A DNA stretch of 64,000 bases from DASZTV01 sp036267875. Its GTDB lineage: Bacteria > Actinomycetota > Actinomycetes > JAFAQI01. Below the pieces are notes generated by a model. The model worked only from the letters and a program-made list of their open reading frames with translations, had not been told where the DNA came from and made no database searches. This document shows positions 57,167 through 64,000 of this stretch, piece by piece; position 1 is the stretch's first letter, and the number at the start of each line of letters is the position of its first letter. Location of the stretch: positions 17,763-81,762 of the forward strand of contig DATAVE010000064.1 of NCBI GenBank assembly GCA_036267875.1. Reading direction: 5' to 3'. The translations under genes and the position numbers were made by a program.

Positions 57167-57757
57167 GTGAGTGATGATGCGCCGCGGCGGGTTCTGATTG
57201 CCGAGGACGAGGCGCTGATTCGCCTTGATCTCAAGGAGATGCTCGAAGAGGAGGGCTACTCCGTGATCGGCGAAGCGGGGGATGGGCAGCAGGCCATCGA
57301 TCTCGCGATCGAGACCAAGCCGGATGTCGTGATCCTCGATGTGAAGATGCCGGTTCTCGATGGCATCACTGCTGCGCAGCGCATCGTCGCTGACGAGATC
57401 GCCCCGGTCGTAATGCTGACCGCGTTCAGCCAGCGCGATCTTGTCGAGCGCGCGGTCGAGGCCGGCGCGATGGCCTACGTCGTGAAGCCGTTCGGCAAGG
57501 CTGACCTCATTCCGGCGATCGAGGTGTCGATCAGCCGCAACCAACAGATGCGAGCGCTCAGCGGTGAGGTCGCTGATCTGACCGAGCGCCTCGAGACCCG
57601 CAAGCTCCTCGACCGGGCCAAGGGCCGCCTGCAGGTCGAGCAGGGGATGACCGAGCCCGATGCTTTCCGCTGGATCCAGAAGGCCGCGATGGACGGCCGT
57701 CGCTCGATGCGCGACGTTGCCGAAGCGGTGCTCGCGCAGGCCGACCCGCACAGCTGA
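57167..57757 (+). CDS. pdtaR: ANTAR-domain response regulator, PdtaR-like
   Basis: 196 residues from the GTG at 57167 (an ATG at 57140 is an alternative). The receiver domain starts RRVLIAEDEALIRLDLKEML, with phospho-acceptor Asp58 in VVILDVKMP and the later MLTAFSQRDLVERAVEAGAM and VKPFGKADLIP. The C-terminal ANTAR domain has LETRKLLDRAKGRLQ and DAFRWIQKAAMDGRRSM. This resembles Rv1626 of M. tuberculosis, which works with the kinase PdtaS and binds RNA to control downstream gene expression. The kinase is not in the window. Confidence 0.93.
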   Translation: MSDDAPRRVLIAEDEALIRLDLKEMLEEEGYSVIGEAGDGQQAIDLAIETKPDVVILDVKMPVLDGITAAQRIVADEIAPVVMLTAFSQRDLVERAVEAGAMAYVVKPFGKADLIPAIEVSISRNQQMRALSGEVADLTERLETRKLLDRAKGRLQVEQGMTEPDAFRWIQKAAMDGRRSMRDVAEAVLAQADPHS

Positions 57758-57796
57758 ATCCGGCAGTTCACGGGCACCGGCGTGCGTCGACCCTTT

Positions 57797-57812
57797 GTAA
57801 CGACCTGGCAAC
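57797..57812 (+). promoter_or_regulatory. GlnR-box-like motif upstream of livJ
   Basis: GTAAC-n6-GCAAC (57797-57812), again with AC-n9-AC spacing, about 85 bp before livJ. The second half also forms a dyad GCAAC-g-GTTGC (57808-57818). A weak TTGTGA/TAGGTT promoter-like pair follows at 57830-57855, with only 14 bp between. Support is by pattern only. Confidence 0.3.
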
Positions 57813-57896
57813 GGTTGCAGGCGAGGCTGTTGTGACGGTGTTCGGACGCTAGGTTGCCCAACGAAACCACGAATCGACCTGTTGAGAGGAGCAAGG

Positions 57897-59069
57897 ATGC
57901 AGACCGGTCGATCGATTCGACTCGTCGCGCCACTCGCCCTTGCCGCTATTGCGGCGACGGCATGTGGCAGCAGCTCGAGCGGGGGCAATGGCGGAAACAG
58001 CGGCACGAGCGGTAGCAAGAGCTACACGATCGCTTGCCAGGGCCCGCTCACCGGTGACAACGCCGCCCTCGGCATCAACATCTGCGATGGCGCAAAGCTC
58101 GCCATCGACCAGGCGAACGCCGGGGGGGACCTTCCGTTCAAGCTCGTATACAAGGGCGTTGACGACCAGGGTTCGGCCACCGATGCTCCGGCAGCGGCTG
58201 CCAGCGAGGTCTCGGACTCCAGTGTCGTCGCCGTTGTCGGCCCGGCATTCTCGGGTGCCACCCAGGCCAGCGAGTCCGCGTTCGCCGCGGCAAATCTGGT
58301 CTCCGTGACTGCTTCGGCGACTCTGCCGACGCTGACCGACCCGAGCAATGGCTTCTCGACGTTCTACCGCGCGGTCGCTACCGACAGCTCGCAGGGCGCC
58401 GGTGCCGCTGAGTACCTCACCAAGAAGCTCAACGTGAAGAACGTCTACTCGGTCGATGACGCCGAGGCTTACGGTCAGGGTCTTGCTGCTGAGCTCGACA
58501 AGGACCTGCAGGCCGACGGCGTGACGGTGGAGCACGACGGTCTCCCGCAGGGCACCAAGCCGACGAACGAGGCGGCGAAGATCGCCAGCTCGGGCGCCGA
58601 CGCGGTCTACTACAGCGGCTACTACGCCGACGGTGGTCCGTTCCTCAAGGCGCTTCGCTCGGCGGGCTTCAAGGGTGTCTTCATGTCGGATGACGGCGCG
58701 AAGGACCCGAACTTCGTCAAAGAGGCCGGCTCGGCTTCTGATGGTGCGTACTTCACGTGCCCGTGTTCGGACCCGACGAAGGCAGCGTCCTTCTTCGCGG
58801 CGTACAAGGCGGCGTTCAACCAGGACGCCGGTACGTACTCCGCTGAGGCGTACGACGTCGCAAACGCCATCATCTCGGCGATGAAGTCACTCGGTGCGGA
58901 TGTCACCCGTCAGGCGCTGGTCTCGGCCGTCGCCAGCGTCAACTACACGGGTGTCACGAAGACGGTTGCCTTCGGCTCGGACCACGAGCTGAAGACCACG
59001 GCCGTCTACCTGTACCAAGTGAAGAGCGGCAATATCGACTACCTCGGACCGATCGACAGCTTGGTCTAG
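57897..59069 (+). CDS. Branched-chain amino acid ABC transporter, substrate-binding lipoprotein (LivJ type)
   Basis: 390 residues, ATG at 57897 with AGAGGAG upstream. The signal peptide ends in a lipobox-like IAATAC with the Cys at residue 22, so it should be an Lgt/LspA substrate. The mature protein has the periplasmic type I binding fold: TIACQGPLTGDNAALG near residue 43, VVAVVGPAFSGATQASESAF, NVYSVDDAEAYGQGLAAEL, DAVYYSGYYADGGPFLKAL and YSAEAYDVANAIISAM. It probably binds leucine, isoleucine or valine, but related proteins bind other amides. It is followed by a hairpin and then livH. Confidence 0.92.
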   Translation: MQTGRSIRLVAPLALAAIAATACGSSSSGGNGGNSGTSGSKSYTIACQGPLTGDNAALGINICDGAKLAIDQANAGGDLPFKLVYKGVDDQGSATDAPAAAASEVSDSSVVAVVGPAFSGATQASESAFAAANLVSVTASATLPTLTDPSNGFSTFYRAVATDSSQGAGAAEYLTKKLNVKNVYSVDDAEAYGQGLAAELDKDLQADGVTVEHDGLPQGTKPTNEAAKIASSGADAVYYSGYYADGGPFLKALRSAGFKGVFMSDDGAKDPNFVKEAGSASDGAYFTCPCSDPTKAASFFAAYKAAFNQDAGTYSAEAYDVANAIISAMKSLGADVTRQALVSAVASVNYTGVTKTVAFGSDHELKTTAVYLYQVKSGNIDYLGPIDSLV

Positions 59070-59086
59070 GTAATCAGCCAATAGGG

Positions 59087-59126
59087 CGTCGCGGGTCGGA
59101 TGCGTTGTCGCGTCCGACCCGCGACG
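59087..59126 (+). terminator. Hairpin between livJ and livH (attenuator/terminator)
   Basis: CGTCGCGGGTCGGA (59087-59100) pairs perfectly with TCCGACCCGCGACG (59113-59126), extended by GCG/CGC near a TTGT loop, and followed by TTCTGCTTT. Partial termination here would raise the level of the binding protein over the permease genes, a common arrangement. Confidence 0.8.
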
Positions 59127-59175
59127 TTCTGCTTTGTCTACGTCGTAGTCGCCGACCCAGGAGCCGCGTCGTCCG

Positions 59176-60105
59176 ATGTGCTTCACGCATAACTTCTGGC
59201 CGCTGTTCATCAGCGGGATCGAGAATGGGTCGGTCTATGCGCTAGTGGCGCTCGGCTACACACTCGTCTACGGCGTCTTGCAGCTCATCAACTTTGCGCA
59301 CAGCGAAGTCTTCATGAGCGGGGCATTTGGCGGCCTGTTCACCGTGCAGGCCGTCGCCGGCCCGCATACCCCGCACGGCTGGTCGACGGTGTGGCTGATC
59401 GCCCTCGGCGTCGTGTCAGGCGCAGTCGTTGGCGGCCTTGCGGCGTTCATCCTCGAACGCGTTGCCTACCGGCCGTTGCGACGACGAGGAGCGCCGCCAC
59501 TCGCGTTCCTGATCAGCGCGATTGGCGCGTCGTTCTTTGCACTGAACCTTGCCGGCAAGGAGTTCGGTAACAACCCGATTGCCGTGCAGCAGGATCTGTA
59601 CTCCGAGCACGCGGAGTTTCACATCTTCGGTGCCCCGGTGCTCAACACCTACCTCATCATCGTGGGCGTCGCGGTGGTCCTCTACCTGGTCGTCGATCAG
59701 GTCGTCAGCCGGACCCGGCTCGGTAAGGGCATCCGTGCGGTCGCGCAGGACGCCGAGACGGCAAGCTTGATGGGCATCAACGTCGAACGGATCATCGTCG
59801 CGACGTTCATCATCGGTGGACTCGTCGGCGGCGCCGGAGGATTCCTGTACGGCATGGCCTACAACGTGCAGTTCAACATGGGCTTCATCCCAGGGTTGAA
59901 GGCCTTCACCGCCGCCGTTCTTGGTGGTATCGGAAACATCCGCGGCGCCGTCGTCGGCGGACTGCTGCTGGGTGTCATCGAGTCGCTCGGCGTTGCGTGC
60001 ATCCAGACCGAGTGGACCGACACGATCTCCTTCCTGGTGCTCGTGCTGGTGCTGATGATCAAGCCGACCGGTCTCTTCGGCGAGCGACTTGGCCGTGCAG
60101 CGTGA
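59176..60105 (+). CDS. Branched-chain amino acid ABC transporter permease (LivH type)
   Basis: 309 residues from the ATG at 59176. About eight membrane helices. The opening ISGIENGSVYALVALGYTLV and GVLQLINFAHSEVFMSGAFG are the LivH hallmarks. The cytoplasmic-loop motif AQDAETASLMGINVERIIVA lies near residue 200, and the following LVGGAGGFLYGMAYNVQFN is typical. It pairs with the LivM-type protein to form the channel. The stop overlaps livM (GTGA). Confidence 0.94.
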   Translation: MCFTHNFWPLFISGIENGSVYALVALGYTLVYGVLQLINFAHSEVFMSGAFGGLFTVQAVAGPHTPHGWSTVWLIALGVVSGAVVGGLAAFILERVAYRPLRRRGAPPLAFLISAIGASFFALNLAGKEFGNNPIAVQQDLYSEHAEFHIFGAPVLNTYLIIVGVAVVLYLVVDQVVSRTRLGKGIRAVAQDAETASLMGINVERIIVATFIIGGLVGGAGGFLYGMAYNVQFNMGFIPGLKAFTAAVLGGIGNIRGAVVGGLLLGVIESLGVACIQTEWTDTISFLVLVLVLMIKPTGLFGERLGRAA

Positions 60106-61412
60106 AAATCCATCTGGCTCGGGGAGCCCGCGGCCGGCTCGGTGGCTGGGTTGCCATGGCGCTCGTGCTTGCGCTGGTCAGCGGACCTGGCGGCAACACC
60201 GGCGCATACTCATACGGCTTCCGGCACTCGATCCTGCGGCCGCGGGTCATCCCGTTCCTCGCTGTCGCGCTCGTGGTGTGGGCGCTCATCGAGGTGGCTC
60301 GGCCACGGCGTGACCAGGTCATGGGAGCGATCCAGCAGCGCCGTGATCTCGTCGATGCCAAGACGGCCAAACTTCGTCGAAATCCGCTAGCTCGTTACGC
60401 CGTACCGGTTGCGGTGCTCGCCGTCGCTGTCGCGATTCCACCGTTCCTCAACGGCTTCTGGCAGACGGTGCTCGTCCAGGAGATGGGCATCTTCGCGCTG
60501 CTCGCCCTCGGGCTGAACGTCGTCGTGGGCTTCGCCGGTCTGCTGGATCTCGGCTATATCGCGTTCTTCGCGGTGGGTAGCTATGCCACCGCCTACTTCA
60601 CCGGTCGGCTGCCGGTGCAGCCGCCGTTCACACTGAATCCGTTCTGGATTCTGCCGATCGCCGTCCTTGCGGCGCTGGTGGCCGGCGTCATCCTCGGGGC
60701 ACCGACACTGCGTCTTCGCGGTGACTATCTGGCGATCGTGACGCTCGGCTTCGGTGAGGTCGTCTACAGCTTTGTACGCAACAAGACGACCGTAACCGGC
60801 GGTGACAGCGGCGCGTTCAACATCCCGCATCTATCGATTCACGCTGCCGGAATCAACTACACGTGGACCACGCGACAGCTGCCGTACTACTGGGTGCTGC
60901 TCGTCATGATCATCATCGTCTTCTTCCTGTTCCGCCGCCTTGAGAACTCCCGGGTCGGCCGGGCCTGGACGGCGATTCGCGAGGACGAGGTCGCCGCGTC
61001 GGCATCAGGGATTCCGACTGTCCGTTACAAGTTGCTCGCCTTCGCGATCGGCGCCTCCACATCGGGGTTCGCGGGTGTCCTCTACGCCGCGAATGTCAGC
61101 GTCATCACCGATCAGGACTTCATCGTCCAGACCAGCATCCTGGTGCTCGTCTTTGTCATCTTCGGTGGCATGGGATCCATGTGGGGCGTCGTGGCCGGCG
61201 CTGCGTTCCTCGAGTGGCTCCCTGAGCGACTCCGCAGCATCGTCCCGCCGCAGGATCGCTTCGTCTATTTCGGGATGTTGATCATCTTGATGATGATCTT
61301 CCGACCGCAGGGCATGATCCCGTCGCGCCGCCGCGCACTCGAGATCAAGCAGGCGGAGAGTGGCATCGGCGAAGCCGACGGACTCGGCTTGCCGAAGGAG
61401 GTCCAGCAGTGA
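60102..61412 (+). CDS. Branched-chain amino acid ABC transporter permease (LivM type)
   Basis: 436 residues from a GTG overlapping livH. About 100 residues of extra N-terminal sequence contain two helices (GWVAMALVLALVSGPGG and IPFLAVALVVWALIEVA). The standard LivM core follows: LLALGLNVVVGFAGLLDLGY, GAPTLRLRGDYLAIVTLGFG, and RAWTAIREDEVAASASGIPT. The final helices include ILVLVFVIFGGMGSMWGVVA. The extended N-terminus is common in actinobacterial LivM. The end overlaps livG. Confidence 0.93.
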   Translation: MKIHLARGARGRLGGWVAMALVLALVSGPGGNTGAYSYGFRHSILRPRVIPFLAVALVVWALIEVARPRRDQVMGAIQQRRDLVDAKTAKLRRNPLARYAVPVAVLAVAVAIPPFLNGFWQTVLVQEMGIFALLALGLNVVVGFAGLLDLGYIAFFAVGSYATAYFTGRLPVQPPFTLNPFWILPIAVLAALVAGVILGAPTLRLRGDYLAIVTLGFGEVVYSFVRNKTTVTGGDSGAFNIPHLSIHAAGINYTWTTRQLPYYWVLLVMIIIVFFLFRRLENSRVGRAWTAIREDEVAASASGIPTVRYKLLAFAIGASTSGFAGVLYAANVSVITDQDFIVQTSILVLVFVIFGGMGSMWGVVAGAAFLEWLPERLRSIVPPQDRFVYFGMLIILMMIFRPQGMIPSRRRALEIKQAESGIGEADGLGLPKEVQQ

Positions 61413-62251
61413 CGGCGCCGGCGCCCGTCACAGCGCCAGTGACCGACCCAGTGATCAGCGTCGAGGGCGTCACCCTGCGCTTCGGCGGGGTCACCAGCCT
61501 CGCGGATGTCTCGTTGGACGCGCCGCGTGGCCAGATCATGGCGGTGATCGGCCCGAACGGTGCCGGTAAGACCTCGCTGTTCAACTGCCTGACGGGTGTC
61601 TACGTCCCGCAGGAGGGACGCATCACGCTCCACAAGGCAGACGGCGTCACGACGACCCTCTCGGGACGCAAGCCGCACGTCGTCACGCGCCTGGGCCTCG
61701 GGCGGACGTTCCAGAACATTCGGCTGTTCAATGCGTTGAGCGCAGTCGAGAACATCAAGGTCGGCGGCGACTCTCGTGGCCACGCTGGGCCGATCAGCGT
61801 CATGCTCGGCCTGCCGCGGACCAGACGAGAAGAGCGCGCCAACACGACGCGCTCGCTCGAGCTGCTCGACTTCGTCGGACTGTCGGGCAAGCACGACGCG
61901 ATCGCATCGTCGCTGTCATACGGTGAGCAGCGCCGTCTCGAGATCGCTCGTGCTCTGGCGACGGAGCCGCAGGTGTTGCTGCTCGATGAGCCAGCGGCCG
62001 GCACCAACCCGGCTGAGAAGCTCGAGCTGGCGACGTTGATCCGACGGATCAACTCAGAGCTCGGCGTCTCGGTCCTGTTGATCGAGCACGACATGAAGCT
62101 TGTGATGTCGGTCGCCACATGGGTCGTCGTACTCAGTTTCGGGCGTGTCATCGCCAAGGGCACGCCCGAGCAGGTGCAGCGAGACCCGGCCGTCATCGAG
62201 GCATACCTCGGCACCGCAGACGAGGGAGACGGCGATGCTGCTTCAAGTTGA
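61409..62251 (+). CDS. Branched-chain amino acid ABC transporter ATPase (LivG type)
   Basis: 280 residues from a GTG overlapping livM. ABC features: Walker A GPNGAGKTSLFN near residue 49, Q-loop region RTFQNIRLFNALSAVENI (typical of LivG), signature LSYGEQRRLEIARAL, Walker B VLLLDEPAAG and switch LLIEHDMKLVMSVA. It powers transport together with the LivF-type ATPase whose start overlaps its last 17 bases. Confidence 0.95.
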   Translation: MTAPAPVTAPVTDPVISVEGVTLRFGGVTSLADVSLDAPRGQIMAVIGPNGAGKTSLFNCLTGVYVPQEGRITLHKADGVTTTLSGRKPHVVTRLGLGRTFQNIRLFNALSAVENIKVGGDSRGHAGPISVMLGLPRTRREERANTTRSLELLDFVGLSGKHDAIASSLSYGEQRRLEIARALATEPQVLLLDEPAAGTNPAEKLELATLIRRINSELGVSVLLIEHDMKLVMSVATWVVVLSFGRVIAKGTPEQVQRDPAVIEAYLGTADEGDGDAASS

Positions 62252-62945
62252 GGGCCTGCGCGTCGCCTATGGCCGGATCGAGGCGCTGCACGGCATCGAC
62301 CTCGAGGTCGACCAGGGCGAGATCGTCACGCTCCTCGGGGCCAACGGCGCGGGAAAGACGACCACGCTTCGCACCATCTCAGGCTTGCTCTCGCCGACCT
62401 CCGGATCCGTGACGTTCGACGGGCAGCGAATGGATGGGCGCCCCGCGCACGAGGTCGTCGCGGCCGGCATCGGGCACGTCCCCGAGGGTCGTCGGGTGTT
62501 CCCACGCATGACTGTGGTCGAAAACCTGCAGATCGGTGCCTACCAGCGACGTGGTGACCTGACCGAAGACATGGATCGCGTGTTCACGTTGTTCCCGGTG
62601 CTGCAGGAACGGCGTACCCAGAGCGGCGGCACGCTGTCGGGTGGTGAGCAGCAGATGCTGGCGATCGGGCGCGCACTCATGGGGCGGCCGAGGCTGCTGT
62701 TGCTGGACGAGCCGTCGATGGGCCTCGCGCCGATGATCGTCGCGAAGATCTTCGAGATCCTTCGCGAGATCAACTCGCAAGGTACGACGATCCTTCTTGT
62801 GGAGCAGAACGCCGCACAAGCGCTGCGACTGGCTGGCCGTGGCTACGTGCTCGAGACCGGCGCGATCGCGCTCGCCGATCGCGCCGACGCGTTGCTCGCC
62901 GATGACCGGGTGCGCTCGGCGTACCTGGGCGAAAGCGTGGCTTAA
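62235..62945 (+). CDS. Branched-chain amino acid ABC transporter ATPase (LivF type)
   Basis: 236 residues from the ATG at 62235, with GAGGGAGAC upstream; the longer frame is discarded because it overlaps livG. Motifs: Walker A GANGAGKTTTLRT near residue 34, IGHVPEGRRVFPRMTVVENL (LivF type), signature LSGGEQQMLAIGRAL, Walker B LLLLDEPSMGLAP, and LLVEQNAAQAL. It is the last gene of the liv operon and is followed by a structured region. Confidence 0.95.
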   Translation: MLLQVEGLRVAYGRIEALHGIDLEVDQGEIVTLLGANGAGKTTTLRTISGLLSPTSGSVTFDGQRMDGRPAHEVVAAGIGHVPEGRRVFPRMTVVENLQIGAYQRRGDLTEDMDRVFTLFPVLQERRTQSGGTLSGGEQQMLAIGRALMGRPRLLLLDEPSMGLAPMIVAKIFEILREINSQGTTILLVEQNAAQALRLAGRGYVLETGAIALADRADALLADDRVRSAYLGESVA

Positions 62946-62974
62946 GCCGCAAAAGCGTTGCAAACAAAGAAGGA

Positions 62975-63041
62975 AGCCCGGCACCTTTGGGTCCGACCAC
63001 GCCTTCCCCGTGCGTGGTCGTTGTCTACTCGGTGCCGGGCT
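62975..63041 (+). terminator. Nested hairpins after livF (terminator or small structured RNA)
   Basis: AGCCCGGCACC (62975-62985) pairs with GGTGCCGGGCT (63031-63041) and encloses an inner stem GACCACGC (62995-63002) with GCGTGGTC (63012-63019). An A-rich stretch precedes it. Two perfect nested stems after an operon could mark a terminator or a small RNA. The rest of the spacer to the GNAT gene at 63226 shows nothing further that I recognise. Confidence 0.6.
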
Positions 63042-63225
63042 GTGCGCTGAATTTAGTAACTCGCCACGTGCTGGGTCAACGCCCGTCATCGGTTGTTCGC
63101 GATCAGAGTGTGTCAAGGTCCGATCGGCTCTCGCCGCGGGTCGGGGAGGGCGCTAACGTGCTCCTACCCAGCGCCGGTATCTCCCGACGACGCAGGGACT
63201 GGATCGGCGGCTAGGAGGGCCCGCG

Positions 63226-63852
63226 ATGGCGCGGTCACAGGTGGTCACCCGGATGGCGGCGGCTGATGACATCCCGGCCCTGATGGACCTCTGGGATGAG
63301 TTGCGCCAGGTCGGTGGGCGTGGTGAGCGCGCCAACAACCCGGTCTCGACGATCGATGTCCGGGAGCGTCTGGAAGCGGTCCTGGCGAGCCCGTCGTACC
63401 GGATCGTCCTGGCCAGCCTCGAGGACGCGCCTGCCGGGATGGCAGTCCTGCAGACGACCCGCCCCGATCCCTTCGCCGACAGCCGCGTGCTCAACATCGC
63501 CCATCTCGTCGTTTCGCGGACGGCCCAGCATCGGGGCGTCGGGCACGCGCTGCTGAAGACCGCCGTCGACTTTGCGACCGAGAAGCGGCTCGACCAGGTG
63601 TCGGTCAGCATCTACCCGTCACTGCGCGAGGCGAGTCGGTTCTTCGCCCGGCTCGGTTTCGCCCCCGCCGCAACGCGTCGAGTAGCTCCGGTGAGCCTGC
63701 TGCGCCGACGCCTCGGCGCCGATGCCGGAGTACCCGCTGACGCCATGCGCCGCCGAACTCGACTGGTTCGCAGTGTGCCGTCGCCCCGCGCGCGCAGGGG
63801 CGCGGCTGCCGCGGCCGATGGGGTGGCTACGCGTCGCGCGGCAGCGCGCTAG
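63226..63852 (+). CDS. GNAT-family N-acetyltransferase
   Basis: 208 residues from an ATG with GGAGG shortly upstream. The GNAT fold is seen in RMAAADDIPALMDLWDEL at the N-terminus, LNIAHLVVSRTAQHRGVGHA (acetyl-CoA loop, RxxGxG/A type), LLKTAVDFATEK and VSIYPSLREASRFFARLGF. The C-terminal 55 residues are basic and Arg/Ala-rich without clear structure. The substrate is unknown. The stop is one base before the start of an IS481-like element, so its original 3' context has probably been altered. Confidence 0.85.
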   Translation: MARSQVVTRMAAADDIPALMDLWDELRQVGGRGERANNPVSTIDVRERLEAVLASPSYRIVLASLEDAPAGMAVLQTTRPDPFADSRVLNIAHLVVSRTAQHRGVGHALLKTAVDFATEKRLDQVSVSIYPSLREASRFFARLGFAPAATRRVAPVSLLRRRLGADAGVPADAMRRRTRLVRSVPSPRARRGAAAAADGVATRRAAAR

Positions 63853-63898
63853 GTGTAACGACCACGGACGTTGTTGACGGCGTGGTGTCTTGATCTGG

Positions 63899-63956
63899 GA
63901 GGACCTCCGGTCCTGAGTGGCGGTGTCTAAGTCGCTGCTCATCCCCGGAGGTCCTC
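63899..63956 (+). promoter_or_regulatory. 12-bp inverted repeat covering the transposase ribosome-binding site
   Basis: GAGGACCTCCGG (63899-63910) is the inverse of CCGGAGGTCCTC (63945-63956). The right arm contains GGAGG at 63947-63951, the ribosome-binding site of the transposase GTG at 63958. In an RNA that starts upstream of the left arm, the site would be paired and hidden. Confidence 0.7.
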
Positions 63957-63957
63957 T

Positions 63958-64000
63958 GTGTCGCACCGTAATGCGCGGACGAATGAGTTCGGTCGTCTGC
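63958..64000 (+). CDS. IS481-family transposase, N-terminal fragment
   Basis: Fourteen codons from a GTG (MSHRNARTNEFGRL) before the window ends. The opening SHRNARxxxFGR is a frequent start of actinobacterial IS481-family transposases, just ahead of the helix-turn-helix. A GGAGG is six bases upstream. The DDE catalytic domain lies outside the window. Confidence 0.7.
   Translation, partial: MSHRNARTNEFGRL

Larger units (their letters stand above)
63854..64000 (+). mobile_element. Left end of an IS481-family insertion sequence (runs off the window)
   Basis: Begins with TGTAACGACCACGG just after the GNAT stop, followed by about 90 bp of leader and the start of a transposase gene. The TGT start is usual for IS481-family inverted repeats. 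The exact left boundary cannot be proven without the right end, which is outside the window. Confidence 0.65.

Overview
The window is high-GC DNA with GTG/TTG starts and many 4-bp ATGA/GTGA stop-start overlaps. Gene content points to an actinobacterium: a dcw cluster with sepF, YggT-family and divIVA/wag31 but no ftsA, an mraW-type leader RNA, a PriA-like HisA with no separate trpF, a PdtaR-like ANTAR regulator, and a mycothiol-type DinB protein. MurE has a DNPR motif, which predicts meso-diaminopimelate peptidoglycan. I cannot place the genus from sequence alone.

Layout. 1-3538 (minus): a TgpA-like transglutaminase (cut by the window edge), a DUF58 protein and a MoxR ATPase, divergent from the dcw cluster. 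3590-21732 (plus): mraZ, rsmH, ftsL, ftsI, murE, murF, mraY, murD, ftsW, murG, murC, ftsZ, pgeF, a YggS-type PLP protein, sepF, a YggT-type gene and divIVA. The usual ftsQ between murC and ftsZ is absent. 21901-22614: a membrane protein with a histone-H1-like tail, closed by a 22-bp perfect hairpin. 22685-26510 (minus): an orphan gene and ileS. 26704-30426 (plus): an H1-like/TraR-DksA fusion, lspA, an RluD-type gene and an orphan membrane protein. 30423-32123 (minus): two tandem secreted GH16-like proteins. 32211-38142 (plus): dnaE, a MurG/MGDG-synthase-like glycosyltransferase, a NodB-type deacetylase and a small membrane protein that runs into hisD.

38139-49178 is a his-trp supraoperon: hisD, hisC, (antisense DinB-like gene), hisB, hisH, priA, hisF, hisI, trpE, a Trp-associated membrane protein, trpC, trpB, trpA. 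It is followed by lgt, a VIT1/CCC1-type transporter and gltB-gltD. After these come an unusual tRNA on the minus strand, pdtaR and a complete liv branched-chain amino-acid ABC transporter (livJ-H-M-G-F). The window ends with a GNAT gene and the left end of an IS481-family element.

How it works together. The first third makes lipid II and the division machinery and is probably autoregulated by MraZ. The last half makes histidine, tryptophan and glutamate and imports amino acids; similar GTAAC-n6-GNAAC motifs precede gltB and livJ. Observations most worth a second look are the class I tRNA with a Leu-type CAA anticodon, the 47-bp palindrome present twice at identical spacing, the missing ftsQ, the paired H1-like tails, the duplicated GH16-like proteins, and an IS leader whose inverted repeat covers the transposase ribosome-binding site.
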